The notes: generated by a model not told the origin, from the letters alone. 64,000 nt of DNA from Falsiroseomonas sp050563545 (GCF_050563545.1 NZ_JBNXUM010000003.1:62001-126000), one strand, 5' to 3'; counted from the stretch's first letter, positions 51,917 to 61,775 are shown. Numbers and translations are program-made.

Positions 51917-52504
51917 ATGCATCGCATCACGCTGTCCGTTGGCCTGGGCGCCGTCGCCGCCCTCGCCGTCGCCATGCCCGCCGCGGCCCAGGCGCCGACG
52001 GGCGCCGCCGAACGCGAGGCCATGATCCAGAGCGCCCTCAGCGCCGCACCGCCGACGCTGCGCGACACGGTCCGGGTCGCCGACTGGAACGGGAACACGC
52101 TGCGCGAAGGCCCGGCCGGCTTCACCTGCCTGCCCGCGCCGCCCGGCCTCGCCGGCCCGATGTGCGTGGACGAGGTGTGGATGGGGTGGATCCAGGCCTG
52201 GTCGAAGCGCGAGCCCTTCAGGCCCTCCCGCGTCGGCTTCGCCTACATGATGGCCGGTGACAGCGCGACTGGCGGCGCGAGCAACATCGATCCCTTCGCG
52301 ACGACCCCGACCGCGTCGAACGACTGGATGGTCGAAGGGCCGCATGTGATGATCCTGACGCCCGACACGGCGTCGCTCGATGCCGTCGGCCCGCATCATC
52401 ACGGGGGCGGACCCTACGTCATGTGGGCGGGAACGCCCTATGCCCATGTCATGGTGCCGGTCGGGCCGAGGCCCGAGCAGCGGTCCACCTCGGCGACGCG
52501 TTGA
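51917..52504 (+). CDS. Exported protein of unknown function, His-rich tail
   Basis: 195 residues. The ATG at 51917 is chosen over 51911 because GGGAGG sits at the right distance. The signal peptide is MHRITLSVGLGAVAALAVAMPAAAQ. The mature part contains CLPAPPGLAGPMCVDEVWMGWI, a conserved-looking stretch with two cysteines, and ends with an SLDAVGPHHHGGGPYVMWAGTPYAHVMVPV segment that may bind metal. No family assigned. It is between the amidohydrolases and a convergent binding-protein gene. Confidence 0.75.
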   Translation: MHRITLSVGLGAVAALAVAMPAAAQAPTGAAEREAMIQSALSAAPPTLRDTVRVADWNGNTLREGPAGFTCLPAPPGLAGPMCVDEVWMGWIQAWSKREPFRPSRVGFAYMMAGDSATGGASNIDPFATTPTASNDWMVEGPHVMILTPDTASLDAVGPHHHGGGPYVMWAGTPYAHVMVPVGPRPEQRSTSATR

Positions 52505-52549
52505 GCGGCGGGCCAGCACCTTGCAGGGCGCCCCGGCTGTCGCAGCGCG

Positions 52550-54052
52550 TCAGTCGAGGCGGATGCCTTCCATCCGCATGATCCCGTCCGGCACGGCGCG
52601 AAAGCCCGAGAGCCGGACGGCATGCGCGAAGCGCCAGGCCTCGTGGATGACGTAGACCCGGTGCCGCGCGGGCAGCGCGATCGCCATGGCCTCGTTGTAG
52701 AAGCGCGCGCGCTCCGCGGGGTCGACCGTGGCGCGCGCGGACTCCAGCGCGGCGTCCACGCGGGGGTCGCAGAATTTGCTGTCGTTGTTGGCGCCGCGGC
52801 AGTGGTTGAAGGCGAAGATGTTGCCGTCGGGATCGACGCGCCCCGACCAGCCGATCAGGAAAGCCTGGAAATCGCCGGTGTTCATCATTTGCGCGGCGGT
52901 GGCGAGTTCCCGGGTCTCGATCCGCATCGCAATGCCGGCCTCGCGGACCATGGCCTGCATGACCTCCGCCATCTGGCGGAATTCCGGGATGTTGGGAACG
53001 AGCATCGTCACCTCCGCCGCGGGCTGGCCGGCGTCGACCAGCAGCCGCCGCGCGGCGGCGATGTCGCGCGGCAGCATCGGGAAGGACGGCGCGTAGAAGG
53101 GGCTGCCGGGCGGGATGGGTTGGTTGCCCGGGGTGTTGGTGCCTTCGAAGACCACCTGGTTCAGGGCATCGCGATCCAGCGCGCGGTCGAAGGCCTCGCG
53201 CAGGCGGGGATCCCCCCCGAAGGGATTCCGGGCACGCGGGCCGTTGCCGACATTGAAGATGATCGAGGTGAAGCCGAAGCCCCGCGCCTCCGCGAAGCGC
53301 AGCCGTGGATCGCGGCGCAGCGCCGCGACGTCGGAGGCTGCGACGCGCTCCATCAGGTCGAGTTGGCCGGAACGCAGGTTCAGCAGCCGCACCGTGGAAT
53401 CCGGCATCGGGCGAAAGGCCAGGTTCTCCACCTGCACGGCGGCGGCATTCCAGTGGCCAGGGAAGCGGCGGAAGTCGATGCGGTCCTGCGGGACCATTCC
53501 CGTGAAGACGAAGGGGCCGGAGCAGATGGGAGCGCGGGCGAACTGGCCTTCGGCGGCGCGGACCGCGCGCGGCGAGACGATCATGCCCGCCCGATCCGCC
53601 AGCTGCGCGAGCAGCGGCGCCGAAGGTGCGGAAAGCCGCAGCACGACGGTGCGGGCATCCGGCGTCTCGATCGCGGCGATCTCCGCGATCTCGCTGCGGC
53701 GACGGGACGACGGCAGGGTCGCAGCGCGTTCCAGGCTGAAGCGCACGGCCTCGGCGTCGATCGGGTCGCCATCGTGGAAGGTGAGGCCCGCGCGAAGGCG
53801 CAGCGTCAGCGCGCGGCGGTCGTCGCTCCAGGACCAGGACTCCGCCAGGCGCGGGACGAACGCAAGATTCGCGTCGATGTCGAGCAGCTTGTCGCAGAGC
53901 GCCGTCAGCACGCTGCGGCCGGCGATGGTGTTGGACAGCACGGGATCGAGCGTGTCGATGTCGGACGCTAGCCCGACGCGCAGCGTGGCGGCGAGTTGGC
54001 CGAAGGCCGGCGCGGCGGCGAGCGTCGCGACGAGGACGAGACGGCGGAGCAT
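52550..54052 (-). CDS. ABC transporter substrate-binding protein, family 5 (peptide/opine/nickel type)
   Basis: 500 residues with a signal peptide (MLRRLVLVATLAAAPAFG) and the solute-binding family 5 layout: TLRVGLASDIDTLDPVLSNT, LAESWSWSDDRRALTLRLRAGLTFHDGDPIDAEAVRFSLER, and RLREAFDRALDRDALNQVVFEG. It likely captures peptides, or other small ligands with amide groups. It has no permease or ATPase next to it. It is divergent from ridA. Confidence 0.93.
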   Translation of the reverse strand: MLRRLVLVATLAAAPAFGQLAATLRVGLASDIDTLDPVLSNTIAGRSVLTALCDKLLDIDANLAFVPRLAESWSWSDDRRALTLRLRAGLTFHDGDPIDAEAVRFSLERAATLPSSRRRSEIAEIAAIETPDARTVVLRLSAPSAPLLAQLADRAGMIVSPRAVRAAEGQFARAPICSGPFVFTGMVPQDRIDFRRFPGHWNAAAVQVENLAFRPMPDSTVRLLNLRSGQLDLMERVAASDVAALRRDPRLRFAEARGFGFTSIIFNVGNGPRARNPFGGDPRLREAFDRALDRDALNQVVFEGTNTPGNQPIPPGSPFYAPSFPMLPRDIAAARRLLVDAGQPAAEVTMLVPNIPEFRQMAEVMQAMVREAGIAMRIETRELATAAQMMNTGDFQAFLIGWSGRVDPDGNIFAFNHCRGANNDSKFCDPRVDAALESARATVDPAERARFYNEAMAIALPARHRVYVIHEAWRFAHAVRLSGFRAVPDGIMRMEGIRLD

Positions 54053-54121
54053 GGACGCGATCCTCCCAGGCCGCTGTTTCGGGTCTAGGCTGCGGCCACG
54101 GACAGGGGATGGAGGCTATTG

Positions 54122-54511
54122 ATGCCGCGTGAGGCTGTGAAGGCGCCGGGCTGCGCGCCCACCCCGCCCTTCTTCTCTCAGGCCGTGAAAGTCGGGACCA
54201 TGGTCTTCGTGTCCGGCCAGCTTTCCCGGGATGCGCAGGGGAATGTCGTGGCGAAGGGTGACATGGCCGGGCAGGCGCGGCAGGTGATCCTGAACATTCG
54301 GGAGATCCTGCGTGCGGCTGGCGGTGATCTGCGCCACGTCGTGAAGCTCACCGCCTTCATGACCGACATGGCGCGCGCGCCGGAAGCCTGGGCGGTGCGC
54401 GAGGAGTTCTTCGCGGCCCACCCGCCGGCCAGCACGGGCGTAGAGGTCAGCCGCCTGACGCATCCCGATTTCCTCATCGAGATCGAGGCGATCGCGGTGC
54501 TGGAAGATTGA
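54122..54511 (+). CDS. RidA family enamine/imine deaminase
   Basis: 129 residues from the ATG at 54122. YjgF/RidA signature: PPFFSQAVKVGTMVFVSGQLSRDAQGNVV, ARQVILNIREILRAAGGDLRHVVKLTAFMTDM and FAAHPPASTGVEVSRLTHPDFLIEIEAIAV. The arginine that anchors the substrate carboxylate in RidA proper is not obvious (VSRL), so it may be a related subgroup. Members hydrolyse reactive enamines or act in amide and pyrimidine breakdown. It sits in the ureido catabolic region. Confidence 0.88.
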   Translation: MPREAVKAPGCAPTPPFFSQAVKVGTMVFVSGQLSRDAQGNVVAKGDMAGQARQVILNIREILRAAGGDLRHVVKLTAFMTDMARAPEAWAVREEFFAAHPPASTGVEVSRLTHPDFLIEIEAIAVLED

Positions 54512-55471
54512 TCAGCCCAGGCTGATCCCGGTCTCGCGCACCAGTTCCTGGATCAGCGCACGTTCCCGCACGACGCGGGCCGCGAGCGCGTCGGCCTCGG
54601 CCCGCGTCGGCTCGGCGCCCATCACGGCGAAGCGTGACTGCACGTCCGGCTCGCGCGTCGCCGCATCCACCGCGGCTTCCAGCGCGCGGCGCGCAGGCTC
54701 CGGCGTGCCGGCGCGGCAGAAAACAGCGTTCCAGCTCGTCTGGTCGAAGCCGGGGAAGCCCGACTCCGCGATGGTCGGCACGCCCTCGATCCCGCCGCGG
54801 CGCGTGGCGGTCACCGCGATCGCGACCGCGCGGCCGCTCTCCACGACCGGCTTGATCGAGCCCGCGGTGATGATGGCGGAATCGAGCGTGCCGGCCGCGA
54901 CGTCGCGCGCGGCCTCGGCGCCGCCGCGATAGGGCACGTGCTCCAGCTTGACCCCCGCGCGATGCGCCAGCAGCACGCCGGCGAGATGGCCGACGCTGCC
55001 CACGCCTGGCGAGCCGTAGGACAGCCCGTCGCGCGCTCGCGCCGCGGCGAGGTAGCCGCGGAGGTCGGCGGCGTTCACCCCGCGCGCGGCGGCGAGGATG
55101 TAGGGCACCTCCGCCACCGTGCCCACCGCGGCGAAGTCGCTGCCGTAGTCGAAGGGCACGCTGCGGTTGATGAACTGGGCGACGACGAAGGAGGCGGATT
55201 CGAAGAGCAGCGTGTGGCCGTCCGCCGGCGAGGACGCGACCTGGCCGGCCGCCAGCGCGCCACCGGCCCCGGGACGGTTCTCCACCACCACGGACTGGCC
55301 GAGAACCGCGGCCATGCGCGGCTGGATCAGCCGCGCCAGCGTGTCGGAATTGCCGCCGGGTGCGAAGGGCACGAGCAGGCGCAGCGGCCGGTTCGGAAAG
55401 CCGCCCTGCGCGGCGAGGCGCGGCGCGGGCAGGGCGAGGGCGGCGGCGAGCAGCAGTCGTCGGCTTGTCAT
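54512..55471 (-). CDS. Bug-type (TctC) tripartite transporter substrate-binding protein
   Basis: 319 residues with a signal peptide (MTSRRLLLAAALALPAPRLAAQ). The Bug fold signature is RPLRLLVPFAPGGNSDTLARLIQPRMAAVLGQSVVVENRPGAGG, followed by DGHTLLFESASFVVAQ and GKLE-like VKLEHVPYRGGAEAARDVAAGTLDSAI. These proteins scavenge organic acids or amides in the periplasm. Its stop directly abuts the ridA stop (54511/54512) in convergent orientation. No TctA/TctB membrane subunits are nearby, typical of orphan Bug proteins. Confidence 0.93.
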   Translation of the reverse strand: MTSRRLLLAAALALPAPRLAAQGGFPNRPLRLLVPFAPGGNSDTLARLIQPRMAAVLGQSVVVENRPGAGGALAAGQVASSPADGHTLLFESASFVVAQFINRSVPFDYGSDFAAVGTVAEVPYILAAARGVNAADLRGYLAAARARDGLSYGSPGVGSVGHLAGVLLAHRAGVKLEHVPYRGGAEAARDVAAGTLDSAIITAGSIKPVVESGRAVAIAVTATRRGGIEGVPTIAESGFPGFDQTSWNAVFCRAGTPEPARRALEAAVDAATREPDVQSRFAVMGAEPTRAEADALAARVVRERALIQELVRETGISLG

Positions 55472-55553
55472 GATCTCTGGCGGTTCCTTCCGGCGACCGT
55501 TACCGTGCCAGAAGGTTTGCCCCGATGTCCCGAGAGATCGGCGAAATCGTCCC

Positions 55554-56228
55554 TTACTCCGCCGCCCGCGCCAGCGCCGGGCGCGCGGCGATCACCGCCT
55601 GCAAGGCGAGCGCCGTCGCGGCCTGGCAGGGCTCGATCACCGGCACGCCGCAGGCCGCCTCCACCGCCGCGCGATGGCCGGCCATGCCGGCGCAGCCCAG
55701 GATCACGGCCTCGGCCCCCTGCGCGACGATCTGCCGCGCGGTGCGGATCAGCGCCTCCCTCGGCGCGACCGGGTCGGTCAGCACCTCCATCGGCATGTTG
55801 AGCGGGATGTGGCCGGCGAGGCGCGATTCCAGTCCCATTGCCGCAAGGGTCCGTCGCTGCCGCTCCATGGAAGGATCGGCGAAGGCGATGATGCCGAAGC
55901 GGTCCGCCCGCGCGATGGCGGCAGCGATGGCGCTGCGCAACGGGCCGAGGACCGGCGCGTGCGTCACCGTGCGCGCGGCGTCCACGCCGGGGTCGCTGAC
56001 ACAGGCGAAGACATAGGCGGCGGCGGGCTCGCGCTGGACCAGTTGGACGAGAGGCTCGGCCACCGCGAACCAGTCACGCCAGGTCACGATGGCGGGCGGG
56101 CCGCCGTCGAGCTGCGTCACCTCGATCCGCGGCAGGCCGGGCGCGGCGAAGCCGGCGAGCGCCTCCGCGATCCCGTCGGTGCAGGACCGCGTGGCATTCG
56201 GGTTCACGACCAGGATGCGCTCCGTCAT
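55554..56228 (-). CDS. Asp/Glu/hydantoin racemase family protein
   Basis: 224 residues from the ATG at 56228; the frame is open further upstream but the family starts at RILVVNPNATRSCTDGIAEAL. The two catalytic cysteines expected for this fold are in YVFACVSDPGVDAAR and VILGCAGMAGHR. PVIEPCQAATALAL closes the active site. It interconverts enantiomers of hydantoins or acidic amino acids. Together with the cyclic amide hydrolase and the carbamoylases it fits a hydantoin utilisation set, though it lies 5 kb away and is leftward. Confidence 0.88.
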   Translation of the reverse strand: MTERILVVNPNATRSCTDGIAEALAGFAAPGLPRIEVTQLDGGPPAIVTWRDWFAVAEPLVQLVQREPAAAYVFACVSDPGVDAARTVTHAPVLGPLRSAIAAAIARADRFGIIAFADPSMERQRRTLAAMGLESRLAGHIPLNMPMEVLTDPVAPREALIRTARQIVAQGAEAVILGCAGMAGHRAAVEAACGVPVIEPCQAATALALQAVIAARPALARAAE

Positions 56229-56426
56229 GGCAGCCTTTCCCTCGGCACGGCGTTGGCGGGAGGATCGGCGAGGCAGGCCGGGGCCGCAACCCGCGAACTT
56301 GATCGCGGGACGCGGCCAGCCCATATTGCACTGCACAACGGCGCTACCTCGCCCGAGGAGGTCAGCGGGCGGATTCTCCGTCCGCGCCCCGTCCCGTCAG
56401 GGGCAGAACGCCGGAAGGAACGCCTC

Positions 56427-56855
56427 ATGCGCTGGGAGCCCGATCGCTCGGCACCCGCCCTGCCCTATGTCCAACCGTCCAGCTTCTGGACCGCGGTCGG
56501 CCGCGGCCTGCGCAACCGCTGCCCGGTCTGCGGCGAGGGCCACATCTTTCAGGGCTACCTGAAGGTCGTGCCGGAATGCGCGGTCTGCCACGCGCCGCTG
56601 GGCTCGATCCGCGCCGACGACGCGCCGCCCTATTTCACCATCTTCATCGCGGGGCACCTGCTGCTGCCGCCGGTTCTGTGGGTCGAGAAGGCCTACATGC
56701 CGCCGATGTGGGTGCACATGGCGATCTGGCTGCCCGCCTTCACCATCGCCTGCCTGCTTCTGCTGCGCCCGATCAAGGGCGCGACGCTGGGCTGGATGAT
56801 GCGGCTCGGCATGACAGGCGAGCATGGCGCTGCGCCGCCGCCAGGCGACCGCTAG
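56427..56855 (+). CDS. DUF983 membrane protein
   Basis: 142 residues from the ATG at 56427. A cysteine pair motif CPVCGEGHIF followed by PECAVCHAPLG (two CxxC, likely metal-binding) and two membrane helices (YFTIFIAGHLLLPPVLWV and MAIWLPAFTIACLLLLRPIKGATLGW). This is the DUF983 pattern, widespread in alphaproteobacteria and often near the cytochrome oxidase genes, which are not in this window. It is 9 bases before the UPF0262 gene, so they probably form one unit. Confidence 0.88.
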   Translation: MRWEPDRSAPALPYVQPSSFWTAVGRGLRNRCPVCGEGHIFQGYLKVVPECAVCHAPLGSIRADDAPPYFTIFIAGHLLLPPVLWVEKAYMPPMWVHMAIWLPAFTIACLLLLRPIKGATLGWMMRLGMTGEHGAAPPPGDR

Positions 56856-56864
56856 CGGGGGACC

Positions 56865-57332
56865 ATGGTCGAGAGGGACCTCACCAGCATCGTCCTGCCG
56901 GACGCCCAGCCGCTGCCCAGCCCCTATGCCGAGGCCGATCGCCGCCAAGCCGTCGAGGACCTGCTGGCCGGCAACGTTTTCCGGCCGAAGGACCTGGCAC
57001 CTCCCTTCGTGCTGTCGCTGACCGTGCGCGACGGCAGGCTGGGCTTCGACATCCGCGACGCCGGCGACCAGCCGCTGCGGGCGCTGGTGCTCGCCCTCGG
57101 TCCGTTCCGGCGGCTGATCAAGGACTATCACCTCGTCGTCGAAAGCCACGAGAAGGCGGTCGCAGAAGGCGCGAACGAGACGCGGATCCAGGCCATCGAC
57201 ATGGGCAGGCGCGGCCTGCACAACGAGGGCGCGACGCTCCTGATCGAGCGGCTCTCGGGACGGATCGAGCTGGATTTCGAGACGGCGCGGCGGCTCTTCA
57301 CCCTGGTCTGCGCGCTCCACCAGCGGATCTGA
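56865..57332 (+). CDS. UPF0262 family protein
   Basis: 155 residues. It matches the alphaproteobacterial UPF0262 family: SPYAEADRRQAVEDLLAGNVFRP, then LGPFRRLIKDYHLVVESHEKAVAEG and IERLSGRIELDFETARRLFTLVCALHQRI. No signal peptide or membrane segment. The function is unknown. It is followed by mtnA 7 bases after its stop, so they may be cotranscribed with the DUF983 gene. Confidence 0.88.
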   Translation: MVERDLTSIVLPDAQPLPSPYAEADRRQAVEDLLAGNVFRPKDLAPPFVLSLTVRDGRLGFDIRDAGDQPLRALVLALGPFRRLIKDYHLVVESHEKAVAEGANETRIQAIDMGRRGLHNEGATLLIERLSGRIELDFETARRLFTLVCALHQRI

Positions 57333-57339
57333 GGCTTCG

Positions 57340-58428
<1,089 letters not shown>

Positions 58429-58472
58429 GGACGCGCCTTCGCCCTCAGGCGGCAGGCGTAGCTGGCTGCCAG

Positions 58473-58691
58473 TCAGCCGATCGCGCGCTTCGTCGCCTGT
58501 GACGCGTCGGCGCCGCGCGGCTCCAGCAGGCTGAGGCCCGTCACCAGCGACACGCCACCGACACCGGCCAGCAGCGCCGCGACCAGCGGCGGCAGGCGGC
58601 CGGGCAGCGTCGCCTCGCCCATCACGAGCAGGACGGTGAGGAGGACGGCGAGCAGGCCGACGACGACGAGGCCGAGGGCGAGGCGGGGCAT
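58473..58691 (-). CDS. Small two-segment membrane protein
   Basis: 72 residues from the ATG at 58691 (MPRLALGLVVVGLLAVLLTVLLV). A second hydrophobic segment is at about 32-55 (PPLVAALLAGVGGVSLVTGLSLL). It has no recognisable motif. Convergent with mtnA and divergent from the binding-protein gene at 58886. Confidence 0.6.
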   Translation of the reverse strand: MPRLALGLVVVGLLAVLLTVLLVMGEATLPGRLPPLVAALLAGVGGVSLVTGLSLLEPRGADASQATKRAIG

Positions 58692-58781
58692 GGGGTGGGG
58701 TATCCCGGGCTGGAGGCGTGAAGCGATCCTGTGCCTTCTACGCAGGCAGGACGGCGCGGAAGCGACCCGGGCGGGGCCGGA

Positions 58782-58809
58782 TTGTGGCGATTGATGCATT
58801 ATCTATTCT
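58782..58809 (+). promoter_or_regulatory. Possible sigma-70 promoter for the amino acid binding-protein gene
   Basis: TTGTGG (58782-58787) and TATTCT (58804-58809) with a 16-base spacer, inside a locally AT-rich patch. The distance to the ATG at 58886 is about 77 bases. A moderate match only. Confidence 0.4.
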
Positions 58810-58885
58810 GCACCCATGCCCGGGGTGCGTGGCGCGGCGCGCTCCGGGGTGGGACATTCCCCGCCGATCCCGAAGGAGAAAACCG

Positions 58886-59722
58886 ATGCGGCGCAGCCTG
58901 ATCGCAGCCCTGTTCTGCCTGGCCTTGGCCGGCCCGGCCCTGGCCCAGGGCCAGCCCCCGCTCCGCTGCGCGGTGGACGGCACCTTCGCCCCGCACGCCT
59001 TCCCGACGCTTCAGGGCGGCGTGCAGGGCTTCAACGTCGACCTCTTCCGAGAGGCCGCGCGGCGCATGGGGCGCGAGATCACGATCGACAGCGCCAGCTT
59101 CTCCGGCCTGATCCCGGCGATGAACGCCGGCCGCTACGACTTCCTCTGCGCGCCGGTGACCGCGACGGCGGAGCGCGCGCAATCCATGCTGCTGACCGAA
59201 GGCTACCTCTACACCAGCTTCCAGTTCGGCATCCGCCGGGGCTCCGCGCCGATCACCAGCCTCGAGGACCTCCGCGGCAAGGCGATCAGCGTGAACAAGG
59301 GGAGCGCCTATGATGCCTGGGCGACGCAGAATGCGGCGCGCTACGGCTTCACCGTGCAGACCTACGACACCCAGAGCGACGCGGTGCAGGCGGTGGTTTC
59401 GGGCCGGGCCTACGCCAATCTCGGCGGCAATACGGTGGTGCGCTACGCCGCGACGCGTACGCCGCAATTCGTGCCGGACTTCGTGATCACCGAGACCCGC
59501 GCGCACTGGTCGGCTGTGCTGCCGATGGGTGCCACGGAGATGCGCGCGCAGCTGGAGAACGCACTGGAGTGCATGAAGCGCGACGGCACTATCGCGCGGC
59601 TGTCGCAGCAATGGTTCGGCACGGCGCCGGCGCCGGACGACGCGGAGAACACGGTGTTCCCGGGCACGGGCGTTCCGGGGATGGCTGGCTACGATCCGAC
59701 GCCGCGTGAGCCGCGTTGCTGA
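58886..59722 (+). CDS. Amino acid ABC transporter substrate-binding protein (family 3)
   Basis: 278 residues from the ATG at 58886 with AAGGAG upstream. Signal peptide MRRSLIAALFCLALAGPALAQ. Family 3 features: LRCAVDGTFAPHAFPTLQGGVQGFNVDLFREAARRMG, SLEDLRGKAISVNKGSAYDAW and ECMKRDGTIARLSQQWFG. It binds a polar amino acid or a related compound in the periplasm. It precedes two permease genes across a 163-base gap of REP-like elements. Confidence 0.92.
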   Translation: MRRSLIAALFCLALAGPALAQGQPPLRCAVDGTFAPHAFPTLQGGVQGFNVDLFREAARRMGREITIDSASFSGLIPAMNAGRYDFLCAPVTATAERAQSMLLTEGYLYTSFQFGIRRGSAPITSLEDLRGKAISVNKGSAYDAWATQNAARYGFTVQTYDTQSDAVQAVVSGRAYANLGGNTVVRYAATRTPQFVPDFVITETRAHWSAVLPMGATEMRAQLENALECMKRDGTIARLSQQWFGTAPAPDDAENTVFPGTGVPGMAGYDPTPREPRC

Positions 59723-59733
59723 TCACGACGTTG

Positions 59734-59860
59734 ACCTCCCCCGCGCCAGCGCTTCCCTCCCCCGCTTGCGGGGGAGGGCTAAGGTGGGGGTTCGAGGACA
59801 GGCGACACGCTGAGCGAAGCACCCCCACCCTGACCCTCCTCCGCATGCAGGGGAGGGAGA
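59734..59860. repeat. REP-like palindromic elements, two copies
   Basis: CCCTCCCCCGCTTGCGGGGGAGGG with TGGGGGTTCG, then ACCCCCACCCTGACCCTCCTCC, GCATGC and AGGGGAGGGAG. These fill most of the gap between the binding-protein gene and the permeases. Such hairpins can stabilise or separate parts of an operon transcript, often leaving more of the binding protein. Confidence 0.6.
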
Positions 59861-59885
59861 TCATCGGGCGGGGGAGGTCGCGTTC

Positions 59886-60566
59886 GTGAAGGGCTGGGAA
59901 GGCTTCGCCTTTTCCTTCCTGAACGCGCGCATCGCGGCGGAGTACTGGCCGAAGATCGTCGAAGGCCTGTTCGTCACCATTGCCCTCGCCGCGCTGATCA
60001 TCGTCGCGGGGCTCGCGCTCGGGCTTCTGCTGGCGGTCATCCGTACGCTGGCCATCCGGCCGGTCAATTGGGCGATCGTCTTCGTAGTGGACCTTTTCCG
60101 CGCCCTGCCGCCTCTCGTCGTCATCGTGCTGATCTACTTCGGCCTGCCCGCGGCCGGCATCGGCTTCTCCGGCTTCTGGGCGACCTGGCTGTCGCTGACG
60201 CTCGTCCTCATGGCCTTCGCCGAGGAGATCTTCTGGGGCTCGATCTGCGCCGTGCCGAAGGGGCAGTGGGAAGCGGGCCGCGCGCTCGGCCTGCATTTCC
60301 TGCCCACCATGCGTCTGATCGTGCTGCCGCAGGCGCTGCGCATCGCCATCCCGCCGCTGACCAACCGCACCATCGCGATCACCAAGGGCACGGCACTCGG
60401 CTCGGTCGTCGCGGTGTCGGAGATCCTGGGCGCGGCGCAATCCGGCATGGCCTTCTCCGGCAACCCGACCCCGTTGATGCTGGGCGCGATCGCCTATCTC
60501 CTGCTCTTCCTGCCGGTCGTCGTTGCTTCGCGCTTGCTCGAATCGCGGCTGCGCTGGAAGCACTGA
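59886..60566 (+). CDS. Amino acid ABC transporter permease (first of two)
   Basis: 226 residues starting from a GTG at 59886 (GKxxEGLF...). Several membrane helices, with VEGLFVTIALAALIIVAGLALGLLLAV near the N-terminus and the HisM-type signature EEIFWGSICAVPKGQWEAGRALGL, the EAA-like loop that contacts the ATPase. The stop overlaps the start of the second permease. The pair would make a heterodimeric channel. Confidence 0.92.
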   Translation: MKGWEGFAFSFLNARIAAEYWPKIVEGLFVTIALAALIIVAGLALGLLLAVIRTLAIRPVNWAIVFVVDLFRALPPLVVIVLIYFGLPAAGIGFSGFWATWLSLTLVLMAFAEEIFWGSICAVPKGQWEAGRALGLHFLPTMRLIVLPQALRIAIPPLTNRTIAITKGTALGSVVAVSEILGAAQSGMAFSGNPTPLMLGAIAYLLLFLPVVVASRLLESRLRWKH

Positions 60567-61240
60567 TGCAGGACTTCCTCGACGCCTTCTTCGACCCCGA
60601 GATTGCGCAGGCCGCGTGGCCGATCCTGTGGCTCGGCTTCCAGAAGACGGTGCTGCTGGCGCTGACCACCGTGCCGCTCGGGCTCCTCGCGGGGCTGGTG
60701 CTGGCGCTGCTCTCGACGCGGCCGGAGCGCTGGGTGCGCTGGCCGCTGGTCGGCTTCATCGACGTCTTCCGCGCCATCCCGCCGCTGGTGCTGCTGATCC
60801 TGGTCTATGCGGGCCTGCCCTTCGCGGGGCTCGAGTTTGGCGCCTGGGGCTCGGTCGCGATCGCCTTCATGCTGAACACCGGCGCCTACTACGCCGAGAT
60901 CCTCCGCGCCGGCATCGAGAGCGTGCCGCGCGGCCAGGCCGAGGCAGGGCGCGCGCTCGGCCTGCGTCCCTGGCAGGTCTGGGTGTTCATCGTGCTGCCG
61001 CAGGCCGTGCGCAACGTGCTGCCCGACCTCATCGGCAACACGGTCGAGGTGGTGAAGCTGACCTCCATCGCTTCCGTCGTCGCCCTGCCGGAACTGCTGT
61101 TCCAGGCGCGCCAGGCGCAGAGCGCGACCTACAACGCGACGCCGATCATGGTGGCCGCGGTCGCCTATTTCGTCCTGCTCTGGCCTTTCGTGCGGCTACT
61201 GTCGCGGCTGGAGAACCGGCAACTCGCGTCGCGCCGTTAG
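60566..61240 (+). CDS. Amino acid ABC transporter permease (second of two)
   Basis: 224 residues from the ATG at 60566, sharing one base with the preceding stop. LGFQKTVLLALTTVPLGLLAGLVLALL, the loop YYAEILRAGIESVPRGQAEAGRALGL and IGNTVEVVKLTSIASVVALPELL are typical HisMQ-family permease features. No ATP-binding subunit follows within the window; the next gene is on the opposite strand, so a shared ATPase elsewhere must energise the importer. Confidence 0.92.
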   Translation: MQDFLDAFFDPEIAQAAWPILWLGFQKTVLLALTTVPLGLLAGLVLALLSTRPERWVRWPLVGFIDVFRAIPPLVLLILVYAGLPFAGLEFGAWGSVAIAFMLNTGAYYAEILRAGIESVPRGQAEAGRALGLRPWQVWVFIVLPQAVRNVLPDLIGNTVEVVKLTSIASVVALPELLFQARQAQSATYNATPIMVAAVAYFVLLWPFVRLLSRLENRQLASRR

Positions 61241-61312
61241 TCGGACGATCGGAGCGCCGCTGGGGCGGAGCGAGCGCTGAGCGCCGGCGCCGGAGGCATG
61301 AACCCGATCGGC

Positions 61313-61774
61313 CTAACGGATCGCATAGACGTCGTAGATCGGCCCCTGCGGCGGGCGCTGGCCGACCGCGACGCCAATGACGCGGTTCAACCATTCCAGC
61401 GGACCCGGGCCCGTCTCGAAGCGAAGGGCGGTGCGCATGTAGTAGGTCGCGGGGTCCACCGCCTCGCCGGCCGCGAGCCTGGCCAGCACATCCGGCGGGC
61501 CGGCGCGGATGCCGGTGTAGGTCAGGCCGATCAGCTGCCCGTCCTCCGCCCGCAACATCACCCGCACATCCAGCCGCGTTGCGCCGTCCGGCCCCGTCAG
61601 CATCCAGTCCGCGCCTCCGGGCAGAACGACGCCCTTCGTCGCCGGCCCGGAGAAATGCCCGCCCGTGACGAGGCCGACGCGGCGGTCGCCGGCCGGGGTC
61701 TGGCCGATGGCCGCGCCCTCGACCGTCATGACCATCCGGAACAGGAAGTCGGCATCGAGAGGCAGCGGATCCAT
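61313..61774 (-). CDS. DUF3237 (UPF0311) family protein
   Basis: 153 residues from the ATG at 61774, a start two bases after the rhodanese stop (TGAGATG). Motifs FLFRMVMTVEGAAIGQTPAGDRRVGLVTGGHFSGPATKGVVLPGGADWML and ADPATYYMRTALRFETG are those of the DUF3237 beta-barrel family. The function is unknown. It is probably cotranscribed with the rhodanese gene. Confidence 0.88.
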   Translation of the reverse strand: MDPLPLDADFLFRMVMTVEGAAIGQTPAGDRRVGLVTGGHFSGPATKGVVLPGGADWMLTGPDGATRLDVRVMLRAEDGQLIGLTYTGIRAGPPDVLARLAAGEAVDPATYYMRTALRFETGPGPLEWLNRVIGVAVGQRPPQGPIYDVYAIR

Positions 61775-61775
61775 C

